This document shows positions 8,457 through 17,400 of a DNA stretch of 64,000 bases, one piece after another. The stretch is taken from positions 504,994 through 568,993 of the forward strand of contig NZ_JABEKT010000003.1 in the NCBI RefSeq assembly GCF_013283195.1, read 5' to 3'. This stretch comes from Ensifer adhaerens. Its GTDB lineage: Bacteria > Pseudomonadota > Alphaproteobacteria > Rhizobiales > Rhizobiaceae. How positions within the stretch are numbered: position 1 is the first letter of the stretch; each line of letters begins with the position of its first letter. The notes below the pieces were generated by a model. That model searched no databases. It was not told the origin of the DNA and saw nothing but the letters and a program-made list of their open reading frames with translations. A program made the translations under genes and the position numbers.

Positions 8457-8481
8457 AACCACGAAGGGGCGTCTTTGTTCC
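8457..8481 (-). promoter_or_regulatory. EcfG-type promoter for the 88-residue protein
   Basis: On the minus strand GGAAC (8481-8477), 17 bases, GTT (8459-8457), 68 bp upstream of the start at 8389. Confidence 0.6.
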
Positions 8482-8549
8482 CTGTCGAGGCAGCTGAGCT
8501 TGCCGGCGACCAAACACATCTCGAGAAATAAAAGCGGGGCTCAAACGCG

Positions 8550-9005
8550 CTAGATTTGAACGGGCTTGATGGTCGCGACGGAGACGGTGCCCTCAAGCTT
8601 TCCCCGAAGGAGGTCGCGCCGTCCTCGCTCGATTTCGACAACCGAATACAGTTTTTCGTCACGAAACGCGCTCGCATCTGCCGTGCTAACGCCCTCGGCC
8701 GGTGCTGCATCCACCTCCATGAAATCAAGCTCGCATCCCGACGCGACTACTCGTGCGTCGCCGGCCGTGCGCGCAGCGACAACCACCTCCCCTTGAAATG
8801 GAGAATTGCGCCATCTCGGATCGCTTTGCGGCGCGGTCGGGACGAGCCTGTACACGTTCAGCGGGTCACCGATGCCGACGGTGGCTGAAGCCAGGCTCCT
8901 TGCATCATTAAATTGCGCCTGACTTTCGGTAGAGCGGCCAAACGTCGTGTCGCTTTCACCGCTCAACTTTGCCTCGGAGTCCGGGTTTTGAATGTTGTTC
9001 GACAT
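8550..9005 (-). CDS. Hypothetical protein
   Basis: A 151-residue acidic, probably cytoplasmic protein with no signal peptide or membrane helix. The first 40 residues are Ser/Asn-rich and look disordered; residues 45-150 alternate predicted strands (for example GEVVVAARTAGDARVVASG) and end in basic VSVATIKPVQI. I do not recognise the family. The start has GAGG about 8 bases upstream. It is the last gene of a probable three-gene unit with the 74-residue gene and the PQQ-type dehydrogenase. Confidence 0.6.
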   Translation of the reverse strand: MSNNIQNPDSEAKLSGESDTTFGRSTESQAQFNDARSLASATVGIGDPLNVYRLVPTAPQSDPRWRNSPFQGEVVVAARTAGDARVVASGCELDFMEVDAAPAEGVSTADASAFRDEKLYSVVEIERGRRDLLRGKLEGTVSVATIKPVQI

Positions 9006-9015
9006 GATGAACGCC

Positions 9016-9240
9016 TCATAGATGGTTGATTGTCGGGAGAAATGTCTCCAGCTCCTCGCGCTTTTGCCGAGGCAGGGAGGCGATGTTTTCCTGCCAGAAC
9101 CTCTCCGCTTCCGGAGGTTCAGTCTCCCAGAGCCGGAGAGAGATTTCATTGTCGTCGAGTGCGGTTTTGCGCTGTCCGCCAAGCGTGATGTAATGCGCGG
9201 CCAGATCCTTGAGCCGGCTTGTGATTTCACTCTGTTTCAT
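9016..9240 (-). CDS. Small hypothetical protein
   Basis: A 74-residue, helical, charged protein (KQSEITSRLKDLAAHYITLG ... REELETFLPTINHL). No known domain. The ATG at 9240 has AAAGGA at spacing 7; a GTG at 9246 is too close to that site. The gene is 10 bp upstream of the 151-residue gene and 51 bp downstream of the dehydrogenase, so the three are probably co-transcribed. Confidence 0.6.
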   Translation of the reverse strand: MKQSEITSRLKDLAAHYITLGGQRKTALDDNEISLRLWETEPPEAERFWQENIASLPRQKREELETFLPTINHL

Positions 9241-9291
9241 TTGCACATCCTTTCAGTCATCGACGCAGATCCGCGTGAAGCGGCACGCAAA

Positions 9292-10626
9292 CTAAATGGC
9301 GGGCGTTACCCTCCAGATCGTATTGCCGACATCATCGGCAACCAACAGGGCACCCTCACGGTCGATCGCAACGCCGACGGGCCGACCGCGTGCCTTATCG
9401 TCGCTGCCGATGAAACCCGTCAGGATATCGACGGGTGCACCGGAGGGTTTGCCTTGCGCGAAGGGGATGAAAACGACCTTGTAACCGCTGCGTGGACGCC
9501 TGTTCCACGAGCCGTGCTGGCCGACGAAGGCGCCATGCTTAAATTCCGGTCCAAAGAGATCTCCGCCGTTGAAGACCAGTCCAAGCGAGGCCGTGTGGGG
9601 GCCGAGCGCGTAGTCCGGGACGAGCGCCTTCTCAACCAGGTCCGGCCGGGCCGGGGTCACGCGGATATCGACGTGCTGGCCGAAGTAACTGTATGGCCAA
9701 CCATAAAATCCGCCATCCTTCACTGAGGTCATATAGTCCGGCACGAGATCGCTGCCGATCTCGTCACGCTCGTTGACGGCCACCCATAGTTCGCCGGATT
9801 GCGGCTGCCATGCCAAGCCATTGGGATTGCGTAACCCCGACGCGAACAGGCGCACTTTTCGGTCGTGAAGATTGATTTCCAGAACGGCGGCACGGTTTGC
9901 TTCCGCCTCCATGCCATTCTCGCCGACATTGCTGTTTGAGCCGACGGTTGCAAATAGCTTGCTGCCATCGCTGCTGGCGATGATATCCTTCGTCCAGTGA
10001 TGGTTGATGGGGCCAGCCGGCAAATCAGCAATTTTCTCGCCGGGCGAGCGGATAGTGGTGACGCCATCTTGGTAGGGGAACGCCAGGATCGCGTCCGTGT
10101 TGGCGACGTAGAGGACGCCGCCAGAAAGAGCCATACCAAACGGGGAGTTCAGGTTTTCAAGGAAGGGGTATCGTTCGTTCGCGACGCCATCCTTGTCGGT
10201 ATCGCGCAGCAGCGTGATGCGGTTTGCACTTGCAACCTCAGCGCCCGCGCGGCTCATGAATACCTTCATGAAGAAGCCGCGAAGACTGAAACTTTCGTCC
10301 TCCTTGGGTGGCTTGTTGGTTTCGGCAACCAGAATGTCTCCATTGGGAAGAACATGGAGCCAGCGAGGGTGGTCCATGTCCGTGGCAAAGGAACCGACGG
10401 CCATTCCCGACACAGGCACCGGTGTTTCCCCTTCACCCCACATGGCCGCATCGGCGACGTTTATTGTGGGCAATAGCGTGGGGTTCGGCGCGGGAAGGGC
10501 AGGCGAGGTTCCGTAGCCCTGTTCGACGGAGACGGTCGCCTCTTCCCGGTTGAGAAGGACAAGCACCCCGCCCAGCGCGAGAAGGAGAATGAAGATTGCG
10601 GCGATGGCGACAAGAACACGACGCAT
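9292..10626 (-). CDS. PQQ-dependent sorbosone/aldose dehydrogenase-like protein
   Basis: A 444-residue exported or membrane-anchored protein. An N-terminal hydrophobic helix (VLVAIAAIFILLLALGGVLV) is an uncleaved anchor or signal. The rest is a beta-propeller of the soluble-glucose/sorbosone dehydrogenase type: NGDILVAETN, LRDTDKDGV, GPINHHWTKDI, ASGLRNPNGLAW, GFYGWPYSYFG and GQHGSWNR. Members oxidise sugars or aldehydes in the periplasm with PQQ and pass electrons to cytochrome c. It is divergent from the caa3 oxidase operon, which would be a natural acceptor; that link is inference. The ATG at 10626 has AAGGGA about 6 bases upstream. Confidence 0.82.
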   Translation of the reverse strand: MRRVLVAIAAIFILLLALGGVLVLLNREEATVSVEQGYGTSPALPAPNPTLLPTINVADAAMWGEGETPVPVSGMAVGSFATDMDHPRWLHVLPNGDILVAETNKPPKEDESFSLRGFFMKVFMSRAGAEVASANRITLLRDTDKDGVANERYPFLENLNSPFGMALSGGVLYVANTDAILAFPYQDGVTTIRSPGEKIADLPAGPINHHWTKDIIASSDGSKLFATVGSNSNVGENGMEAEANRAAVLEINLHDRKVRLFASGLRNPNGLAWQPQSGELWVAVNERDEIGSDLVPDYMTSVKDGGFYGWPYSYFGQHVDIRVTPARPDLVEKALVPDYALGPHTASLGLVFNGGDLFGPEFKHGAFVGQHGSWNRRPRSGYKVVFIPFAQGKPSGAPVDILTGFIGSDDKARGRPVGVAIDREGALLVADDVGNTIWRVTPAI

Positions 10627-10707
10627 GAAGGTTCCCTTTGCTGCAGGCGTTTTCCTTCCAACTCGCAACTCGCCCAAACGTTTCAACCAAAACCGGATCA
10701 TCACAGG

Positions 10708-10732
10708 GGAACTTCGACCGTCGGCAGCGGTT
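10708..10732 (+). promoter_or_regulatory. EcfG-type promoter for caa3 oxidase operon
   Basis: GGAAC (10708-10712), 17 bases, GTT (10730-10732), 105 bp upstream of the subunit II start and in the divergent gap shared with the dehydrogenase. Confidence 0.5.
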
Positions 10733-10836
10733 CTTGATAAAATGCCCGGCGGGGAGGCGGTGGGTGATTGGCAAGAATCCATGACGAAACCCGTGGCAGC
10801 GCACCGAAACGAACGGTTTGCCCTCGAGCGAGCGTT

Positions 10837-11805
10837 ATGATCTTGACGCTGCCGTTGATAATCTCGTGTCAAGGCGAGCAATCGACGCTAAACACGGCCG
10901 GCAGCGAAGCAGAGGATATTGCCCATCTGATCGTCGTGACTGCCGCCGCCGGGGCAATCGTCTGGGTTTGCGTCGTCGGCCTGATGCTTTTCGCGGCTGC
11001 CCGACGCGGCGAGCCGATGGCAGAGCAAAGTGCAGGCCTTGTTATCGCCTGGGGCGGCGTGGTGTTGCCAGCCAGTCTCCTCTTCATACTCCTTGCTTAT
11101 GTGCTGTTTTCCATGCCGGCTACCCGTCCGTGGTTCGAGAAGAGCCGCGCCGACGTCGAGATCGAAATTACCGGCGAGCAGTATTGGTGGCGCGTTCGTT
11201 ATCTCGACGAACGGGGCAACGTTCTGTTTGAAAACGCCAACGAGATACGCCTTCCGGCGGGCCGGAAAGTAAGACTGTTGCTGAGGGCGCATGACGTCAT
11301 CCACTCGTTCTGGCTACCTTCACTTGCCGGGAAGATGGACATGATCCCTGGCCGAACCAATATTCTTTGGCTCGAACCTGAACGCGTGGGGATCTATCGC
11401 GGACCTTGCACGGAGTTTTGCGGCACCTCGCATACGCGAATGTCGATGCAGGCCCTGGTGCTTGAACCTCAAGCCTTCGCTTCCTGGGTGGAGGAAGTAT
11501 CCTCTGCGCGCAAGTCTCCGGCAGATGCAAGGGCTCACGGGCAGGAAGCCTTTCTGCAACACGGCTGCGGCGCCTGCCATGCAATCGATGGTACGGCTGC
11601 CCGCGGCCGGCTCGGCCCCAACCTGACCCGGCTTTTTGAACGCGATCGGATCGGGGCAGGCGCAAGTGCCAACGACCCAAGCGGCCGCATGGCCTTTGTT
11701 AGAAACGCAGGCGCCATCAAGCCCGGTGCGTTGATGCCGGCCTTCCCGGAAATAAACGAAAGCGACCTGCGTGCGATAAGCGACTATCTGGGAGCCGCGA
11801 GATGA
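10837..11805 (+). CDS. ctaC: Cytochrome c oxidase subunit II with fused cytochrome c (caa3 type)
   Basis: A 322-residue subunit II. The N-terminal LPLIISCQ could be a lipoprotein signal. Two transmembrane helices follow (about residues 30-55 and 70-95), then the periplasmic CuA domain with the ligand set HDVIHSFW ... CTEFCGTSH ... M. A C-terminal cytochrome c domain carries the haem site CGACH and a probable Met ligand in LMPAFPE. Such fusions accept electrons directly from soluble cytochrome c or a periplasmic donor. The start has only a weak ribosome site. First gene of a five-gene operon whose members overlap by 4 bp stop/start junctions. Confidence 0.92.
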   Translation: MILTLPLIISCQGEQSTLNTAGSEAEDIAHLIVVTAAAGAIVWVCVVGLMLFAAARRGEPMAEQSAGLVIAWGGVVLPASLLFILLAYVLFSMPATRPWFEKSRADVEIEITGEQYWWRVRYLDERGNVLFENANEIRLPAGRKVRLLLRAHDVIHSFWLPSLAGKMDMIPGRTNILWLEPERVGIYRGPCTEFCGTSHTRMSMQALVLEPQAFASWVEEVSSARKSPADARAHGQEAFLQHGCGACHAIDGTAARGRLGPNLTRLFERDRIGAGASANDPSGRMAFVRNAGAIKPGALMPAFPEINESDLRAISDYLGAAR

Positions 11806-14324
11806 CGTGGACAATATCGGCCCCTGACGAAACGAGCCGCGATAGGGCAGGCGAGGAGGCACGCCTGCGCGCAGTGTGGAGCAATCCACCCGGCTGGCGT
11901 TATTGGACGACTGTCAACAACACGCAGATCGGGCTTTGGTACTGTGCGACGGCCTTCGCCTTCATGCTGTTTGCAGGCGTGTTGGCACTGCTGATCCGCG
12001 TTCAGCTGGCGACCCCGCGAAACGATTTTCTCACCGCGGAGGTCTTCAACCAGGTTTTCACCCTGCATGGCACCGTCATGATGTTCCTTTTCGCCGTTCC
12101 GATCTTCGAGGCGATCGCGATCTTCCTTCTGCCACCAATGCTCGGTGCGCGCGAACTGCCGTTTCCGCGCCTCTCGGCTTTCGGCTTCTGGAGCTTTCTT
12201 CTGGGCGGTGTTTTCGTGTGCGGTTCCATATTCTTCGATGCCGCGCCAAACGCCGGCTGGTTCATGTATCCCCCGCTTGCCACCGACAAGGCCTATTCCG
12301 GCATCGGGGCCGACATATGGCTACTGGGACTTTCCTTCATCGAGGTGGCCTCGATTGCCGCAGCGGTGGAATTGATCGTCGGCATCATGAAATGCCGCGC
12401 TCCGGGGATGCGCATCAACATGATGCCGCTGTTTGCCTGGTATCTCCTGATCGTTGCAGGAATGATCCTGTTTGCCTTCCCGCCGCTGATTGCCGGCGAC
12501 ATCCTTTTCGAGATGGAACGAATGTTCGACTGGCCGTTTTTCGACGCGGCGCGCGGAGGCGACCCGCTGTTATGGCAGCACCTCTTCTGGATATTTGGCC
12601 ATCCGGAAGTCTATATCATCTTCCTGCCGGCGATCGCCTTGATGGCCATGATTGTTCCCACCTTCGCCCGACGTCCGATTGTCGGCTATTCGTGGATCGT
12701 GCTGGCAGCAGTCGGCACAGGCTTCCTCAGCTTCGGGCTGTGGGTGCATCACATGTTCACAACAGGGCTTCCGCAGATTTCGCTCGCCTTTTTCTCGGCG
12801 GCATCCGAGGCGGTCGCAATTCCGACCGGTGTCCAGATATTCGTTTTTATCGCCACCATGCTCGCCGGCCGTGTCCTGTTCACCGTACCCATGCTGTTTG
12901 GCACGGGAGGGCTGGCGATCTTCATAATCGGCGGGCTGACCGGGGTGATGGTCGCCCTGGTGCCGATCGACTGGCAGGCTCACGACACCTATTTCGTGGT
13001 GGCTCACCTTCATTACGTTCTGATCGGTGGGATGCTTTTCCCGATCGTCGCCGGGCTCTACTATTATTATCCCCTGGTGAACGCCAGGAAGCTATCCGAC
13101 CGCCTCGGCAAGTTCGCCTTCTGGCACATGTTCGTCGGATTCAACGTGGCGTTTTTCCCGATGCACCTGTCGGGATTGTGGGGAATGCCGCGAAGGGTAT
13201 TCACCTACGAGGAGGGAACGGGTCTCGATGTCTTGAACCTGACATCGACCATCGGTGCCTTTGTCTTCGCGGCTGGTGTCTTGATCGTGGTTGCCGACGT
13301 GGTCAGGCCCAAACACCGCCAACCCAAGGAAGAGTTCAATCCGTGGAATGCCGGCACGCTCGAGTGGATCAGCGAACCGGAGGAAAACTGGGGCGTTCGC
13401 TCGATCCCGATCATTGCCAGCCGCTATCCGCTTTGGGATCAGCCAGAGCTAAGAGCAAAAATCAACGCGGGTGACTTCTACCTTCCCGATGCCAGGGAAG
13501 GTTATCGTGAGACACTGGTCACCTCGGTGCTTGATGCCGAGCCAATCCAGTGCCTGAGGGTCGGCGGAACGTCGATGCTGACTATTCTGAGCGCGGTTGC
13601 ACTCGGTGGTGTTTTTGTCGCCACCACATTCCATTGGTGGGTAGTGGCCGGCGTTTGCGGGATGGTGTTCATCGTGGCGGTCTGGTGGTGGCTTTGGACG
13701 GGGACGGGAGCCATTCCAGAGCATGTCGACAAGAACGTTGGCCTCGGTTTGCGCCTGCCACTTTATGTGTCCGGGCCGGCTTCTGTCGGTTGGTGGGCCA
13801 TGTTTATCACCATGGTGGGGGATGGTACGGCATTCGGAAGCCTGATCTTCGGTTACTTCTTCTATTGGACGATACACGACGACTTCACCGCAGGCCTGCC
13901 CGGTCCCGGATGGGTGTGGCCGTCAATATCCCTTCTCTTGTTCCTGGCGGCGTGGGTCGCATTGATCGCGGCGCGCAGGGCGAACCGGGCCGGGTCAACA
14001 GGTGTCACGAGACTGCTCTTAGGGCTCGTTTTGATCCTGGACCTTTCGGCTGCAGCGAGCGCGCTTGTCGGCCCCACGACAACCGGCATGGACCGGGTCG
14101 TCCATGTTTATCCCGCAATCGTATGGATCCTGCTTGGCTGGCTAGTCCTCCATGCGCTGGTCGGTGCACTCATGATCTTCTATTGCGCGGCTCGCAGCTT
14201 CCGGGGGCTGATGAACCGTGAGCATGACGGAGACCTCGTCAACGTAGTGCTCTATTGGCACTTTCTCACCATTACCGCGTTAACAACGTTAACGGTCGTC
14301 GGTTTTTTCCCGGCGCTGCGATGA
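11802..14324 (+). CDS. Cytochrome c oxidase subunit I-III fusion
   Basis: An 840-residue integral membrane protein joining subunit I (about residues 1-560) and subunit III (about 590-840). Subunit I motifs: LHGTVMMFLFAVP (haem a ligand), HLFWIFGHPEVYI (CuB His and the cross-linked Tyr), WVHHMFTTG (CuB His pair), and VVAHLHYVLIGGM (haem ligands). The C-terminal part has helices of the CtaE type, although it is shorter than full subunit III. It catalyses oxygen reduction coupled to proton pumping in the inner membrane. The ATG overlaps the stop of subunit II by 4 bp, implying translational coupling. Confidence 0.92.
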   Translation: MTWTISAPDETSRDRAGEEARLRAVWSNPPGWRYWTTVNNTQIGLWYCATAFAFMLFAGVLALLIRVQLATPRNDFLTAEVFNQVFTLHGTVMMFLFAVPIFEAIAIFLLPPMLGARELPFPRLSAFGFWSFLLGGVFVCGSIFFDAAPNAGWFMYPPLATDKAYSGIGADIWLLGLSFIEVASIAAAVELIVGIMKCRAPGMRINMMPLFAWYLLIVAGMILFAFPPLIAGDILFEMERMFDWPFFDAARGGDPLLWQHLFWIFGHPEVYIIFLPAIALMAMIVPTFARRPIVGYSWIVLAAVGTGFLSFGLWVHHMFTTGLPQISLAFFSAASEAVAIPTGVQIFVFIATMLAGRVLFTVPMLFGTGGLAIFIIGGLTGVMVALVPIDWQAHDTYFVVAHLHYVLIGGMLFPIVAGLYYYYPLVNARKLSDRLGKFAFWHMFVGFNVAFFPMHLSGLWGMPRRVFTYEEGTGLDVLNLTSTIGAFVFAAGVLIVVADVVRPKHRQPKEEFNPWNAGTLEWISEPEENWGVRSIPIIASRYPLWDQPELRAKINAGDFYLPDAREGYRETLVTSVLDAEPIQCLRVGGTSMLTILSAVALGGVFVATTFHWWVVAGVCGMVFIVAVWWWLWTGTGAIPEHVDKNVGLGLRLPLYVSGPASVGWWAMFITMVGDGTAFGSLIFGYFFYWTIHDDFTAGLPGPGWVWPSISLLLFLAAWVALIAARRANRAGSTGVTRLLLGLVLILDLSAAASALVGPTTTGMDRVVHVYPAIVWILLGWLVLHALVGALMIFYCAARSFRGLMNREHDGDLVNVVLYWHFLTITALTTLTVVGFFPALR

Positions 14325-14710
14325 GAGGTTTCATGCGGTTACTTCCACGCGAGCTCGAGACCCTTTGGACGCTGTTTACGGCGCCGGTTGTCTGGGCGCT
14401 GCATTTCCTCGTCTGCTATCTGACCGTGGCGATCCACTGCGCTAAGGTCGATCCCGGCGCATCGCTTGCGGCGATCCGCTTTATGCTTGCAGTCGCGACG
14501 GTCCTGGCGCTTGCCACCATCGTTTTGTCGGCAACACTCGCCTGGCGGCAATGGGGCTTTGGAACGCAGGAGCCGCCGCATGAAGAGCCGACGCGCGAGG
14601 ATCGCAGACTGTTTCAAGGGTTCGCAACGCTGTTGTTGTCTGCGCTCAGCTTCGTATCTGTGCTGTTTGTCGCATTGCCGCTTGCGGCCATCGAGAGGTG
14701 CGCGTCATGA
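14321..14710 (+). CDS. Small membrane protein of the caa3 operon
   Basis: A 129-residue protein with three to four predicted helices (for example LFTAPVVWALHFLVCYLTVAI, IRFMLAVATVLALATIVLSA and TLLLSALSFVSVLFVALPLA). No named domain; similar small proteins sit between oxidase genes and ctaG in alphaproteobacterial caa3 operons as I remember them. The ATG at 14321 overlaps the preceding stop; a second ATG at 14333 has the better ribosome site (GAGAGG). A role in oxidase assembly or stability is inferred from position only. Confidence 0.72.
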   Translation: MRGFMRLLPRELETLWTLFTAPVVWALHFLVCYLTVAIHCAKVDPGASLAAIRFMLAVATVLALATIVLSATLAWRQWGFGTQEPPHEEPTREDRRLFQGFATLLLSALSFVSVLFVALPLAAIERCAS

Positions 14711-15339
14711 GAAAGCACTGGTTCTGTCTGGCGGCTTTGGTCACAGCACTCGCGTTCGGGGCCTCCCTTCAGACCCTGGTCGCCAGAGCTTTCGTCGGCC
14801 ACATGGGCGTCCACATGATCCTTGTCGCGATCTGCGCACCCTTGTTTGCTATTTCATTTCATGGCACCGCAGTCGACGTCAGTCGCCATTGGCAGGCGAC
14901 GAGCACGCTCCTGCTCTCCCTGATCGAGCTGGTTGTTATTTGGGCCTGGCATTTTCCGGCTATTCGCCAGGCCGCGGAAACGTCGAGCGCCGTGCGCACG
15001 CTTGAACTGGTGAGCTTCCTTACCGTCGCCACCCTTTTCTGGCTCGCCTGTATGAATAGCGCTCCGCGGCAGGGAGGAACACTTGCAGGCATCGGCGCGT
15101 TGCTCCTGACTTCGATGCACATGACCCTGCTCGGCGTCCTTTTGACCATGGCACCCCGGGCTCTTTACGGCGGGACAGAAGTAACGTGCCTCGGCCTGAC
15201 CTTGACCCCATTGGAGGATCAACAGCTCGGAGGGATCCTCATGCTTCTAGTAGGGGCAGCGAGCTACCTGGTCGGCGCACTGATCCTTTTGGGGAGGCAG
15301 TTAGCCAATGCAGATCGATGGCAGGAAAGGCGATCATGA
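14707..15339 (+). CDS. ctaG: Cytochrome c oxidase assembly factor CtaG (caa3 type)
   Basis: A 210-residue polytopic protein matching the caa3_CtaG family: HMGVHMILVAICAPL near the N-terminus, WAWHFPAIRQ in the centre, and DQQLGGILMLLVG near the C-terminus. This family helps assemble caa3-type oxidases, probably through copper delivery to the CuB site, and is unrelated to the Cox11-type CtaG. The ATG overlaps the previous stop and has GAGAGG eight bases upstream. It supports reading the whole operon as one oxidase plus its assembly factor. Confidence 0.88.
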   Translation: MRKHWFCLAALVTALAFGASLQTLVARAFVGHMGVHMILVAICAPLFAISFHGTAVDVSRHWQATSTLLLSLIELVVIWAWHFPAIRQAAETSSAVRTLELVSFLTVATLFWLACMNSAPRQGGTLAGIGALLLTSMHMTLLGVLLTMAPRALYGGTEVTCLGLTLTPLEDQQLGGILMLLVGAASYLVGALILLGRQLANADRWQERRS

Positions 15340-16358
15340 AGCGCTGCCTGACTTGTATCGCCGGCGCTGTGGTGATTGCCGGAGTGGGTGGACTAAGTAT
15401 CGCGGGGCTCGGTCTCGTCGATGTCGGGGCGGCGAGCGGCCACTATGCCATGACGGAGTGGGTCCTGCACAGCGTCATGCGCGCATCGGTTCGCACAGCG
15501 GCAATAGGCATCGAGGCTCCCAAGACGCGAGCTCCCGAAAGCGGTATGACTATTGCCGCTGTGCATTTTGAGAGGGCCTGCTCCACTTGCCACGGTTCGC
15601 CACGGCGCAAACAGTCCCCCGATGTACTCGCCATGCTTCCGCCTCCTCCCGACCTTTCGCAAAGCATTGGTTCATGGAGCGCCGAGGAGTTGTTCGTGAT
15701 CGTCAGGGACGGGATCCGCTATACGGGGATGCCGGCCTGGCCCGCGACCCATCGCGACGACGAGGTCTGGACGATGGTCGCATTTCTTCGAAAACTTCCT
15801 GGGCTTGATCCTGCGGGTTACTCAAATCTTTTGAATGCGCGGCACATTCAAAAAGGTCGAAGTTGCGCGCAGTGCCATGATGGGAAAAATGCGCTCGCCC
15901 CTAACTTCCAGAACCAAAGTGAGATTTACCTGCGCAACAGCTTGACTGGTTACCTGGAAGGAAAGCGATCAAGCGGCATCATGCAGGTGGTGGTCGCGGG
16001 AATGGATCTGCAGGAGATTGCGAACATAACAGGTGAATATTCCAAGACTGCAAGGAACTGTCGCCATATTGGGACCGCTTCAGCCCCCACGCTAGTCGTT
16101 GAGGGAGATGAAGTGCGAAAAATACCCGCTTGCAATGGGTGCCACGATGGGAAACGACCCGACTATCCAGTGCTCGACGGCCTTCCGGCTGCCTATATCG
16201 CCACTCAGCTGGCGCTGTTTCGTGGAGGAAATCGGGTTGAGAGTGTTAATCAGGAAAGGATGGCTTTCGCGGCACGTAACCTGACGGATGAGGACATGTG
16301 GCTGGTATCGAAACACTTCTCCTCACAGGCGCCATTGAATAGCGCCTGCGAGGAATGA
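15336..16358 (+). CDS. Tri-haem c-type cytochrome
   Basis: A 340-residue exported cytochrome c. The N-terminus is a signal or anchor (CIAGAVVIAGVGGLSIAGLG). Three haem attachment sites are visible: CSTCH (about residue 88), CAQCH (about 176) and CNGCH (about 268), each followed by a small cytochrome c domain; MPAW after the first supplies a candidate Met ligand. The start overlaps the ctaG stop and has AGGAAAGG just upstream. It is probably the periplasmic electron carrier or a subunit feeding the caa3 oxidase, possibly from the PQQ-type dehydrogenase next door (inference). Confidence 0.87.
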   Translation: MKRCLTCIAGAVVIAGVGGLSIAGLGLVDVGAASGHYAMTEWVLHSVMRASVRTAAIGIEAPKTRAPESGMTIAAVHFERACSTCHGSPRRKQSPDVLAMLPPPPDLSQSIGSWSAEELFVIVRDGIRYTGMPAWPATHRDDEVWTMVAFLRKLPGLDPAGYSNLLNARHIQKGRSCAQCHDGKNALAPNFQNQSEIYLRNSLTGYLEGKRSSGIMQVVVAGMDLQEIANITGEYSKTARNCRHIGTASAPTLVVEGDEVRKIPACNGCHDGKRPDYPVLDGLPAAYIATQLALFRGGNRVESVNQERMAFAARNLTDEDMWLVSKHFSSQAPLNSACEE

Positions 16359-16370
16359 CTTTGGTCCCCG

Positions 16371-16982
16371 TTAGAGGGTTGTACCATACCGCCGACGTTC
16401 GTCTTCGATTTCGGTCGACGTATAAGGCGCCGAACGGTCGTCGAACCGGCGCCAGCCGGCAGCTGCGTATGCTTGACGGCGCCCGGCAGGATCGACCGAA
16501 TTGTTGCGCAGGATTGTCTCGGCTTCATCGACAAGTCCTTCATCGACGCGAGCGGTCACTACGCTCCCTCCGCGACGGATACTTTCAGCATAGAGATGGG
16601 CATCGTCCTCGCTGACACCCGAATCCGTCATGGCGCCAATGATCCCACCAACCGCGCCACCGGCAACAGCGCCGGCGGCTGCCCCGGCTGCAGTCGCCGC
16701 CAGCCATCCGGCCGCCACAACTGGTCCAACGCCGGGGATTGCCATCAGCCCAAGCCCGGTCAACAGTCCCACAGCACCGCCCCCGGCCGCACCGAGGCCC
16801 GCTCCGGCTCCGGCACCTTCCCCGGCATTCGAATCTCTGTCGGAGTAACGATCCGAATAGCGATCGTCGGCATTGTTGGCGATAATGCTGATGTCTGCGG
16901 AGGGCACACCCGCGGCCTCGAGTTGAACCACGGCGTTCGTTGCATCGTCGTAATTGTCGAAAAGACCAGATACGGTTCTCAT
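16371..16982 (-). CDS. YflT/GS17M-like stress protein with glycine-zipper
   Basis: A 203-residue protein. The N-terminus (TVSGLFDNYDDATNAVVQLE ... ISIIANN) and the later GGSVVTARVDE segment match the heat-induced YflT / general stress 17M-like domain. Between them, residues 55-120 form an Ala/Gly-rich membrane-like stretch (GLMAIPGVGPVVAAGWLAAT and AGGAVGGIIGAM) that resembles a glycine zipper. Function is unknown; probably membrane-associated. The start at 16982 has AGGAG at spacing about 8. It follows the PepSY gene by 14 bp and is probably co-transcribed from that gene's EcfG-type promoter. Confidence 0.82.
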   Translation of the reverse strand: MRTVSGLFDNYDDATNAVVQLEAAGVPSADISIIANNADDRYSDRYSDRDSNAGEGAGAGAGLGAAGGGAVGLLTGLGLMAIPGVGPVVAAGWLAATAAGAAAGAVAGGAVGGIIGAMTDSGVSEDDAHLYAESIRRGGSVVTARVDEGLVDEAETILRNNSVDPAGRRQAYAAAGWRRFDDRSAPYTSTEIEDERRRYGTTL

Positions 16983-16996
16983 ATGATGTCTCCTGA

Positions 16997-17308
16997 TTAT
17001 TTCGTGGTGACGTTACCCTGGTAGTCGAGGGCTACGGCGGCTGACTTACCATCCTTCATCGCAGTCGCCTGCCAAACGCCCTGATCGTCCAGCTTCAAAG
17101 CGCTCACGTCGGAGAAGCCGGCCGCTTCGATCCGTTCCTTTGCCTGCGCTTCGGTAAAGCTGTTTGCACCAGCAACGGGTGCGGTCGGATTGGTCGTTTC
17201 TGGCGTTGCGACGGCCGGGGCTTCACCATCGGTCGACGGAGTAGTCTGTGCCAAGGCTGGCGAACCAGCCAAAAGGAGCGCCGGGATAATCATTAATGCT
17301 CGTTTCAT
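16997..17308 (-). CDS. Exported PepSY-type small protein
   Basis: A 103-residue protein with a clear signal peptide (MKRALMIIPALLLAGSPALA, cleavage after AQ-like site), a Thr/Pro-rich linker to about residue 50, and a PepSY-like fold at 52-103 (AKERIEAAGFSDVSALKLDD ... AAVALDYQGNVTT). Periplasmic PepSY proteins are common in stress regulons of rhizobia. The ATG at 17308 has AGAGGT about 7 bases upstream and an EcfG-type promoter 47 bp upstream; the frame is open further upstream but that part belongs to a different, Pro-rich coding signal. Confidence 0.8.
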   Translation of the reverse strand: MKRALMIIPALLLAGSPALAQTTPSTDGEAPAVATPETTNPTAPVAGANSFTEAQAKERIEAAGFSDVSALKLDDQGVWQATAMKDGKSAAVALDYQGNVTTK

Positions 17309-17354
17309 CGATCTACCTCTTTTGCGATGGGGCCATCCTTGGCCTCGGCTTCCC

Positions 17355-17379
17355 AACCCGCCAATTCGCGATTGGTTCC
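17355..17379 (-). promoter_or_regulatory. EcfG-type promoter for PepSY-YflT operon
   Basis: On the minus strand GGAAC (17379-17375), 17 bases, GTT (17357-17355), 47 bp upstream of the start at 17308. Confidence 0.65.
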
Positions 17380-17400
17380 CTAAATCGACACCGCTGCGAA

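Noticed and set aside
11876-13474. A 532-codon plus-strand ORF inside the oxidase gene
   Set aside because: It is the out-of-frame shadow of the subunit I-III fusion; the product is Arg/His-rich with no motif, and subunit I is unambiguous.
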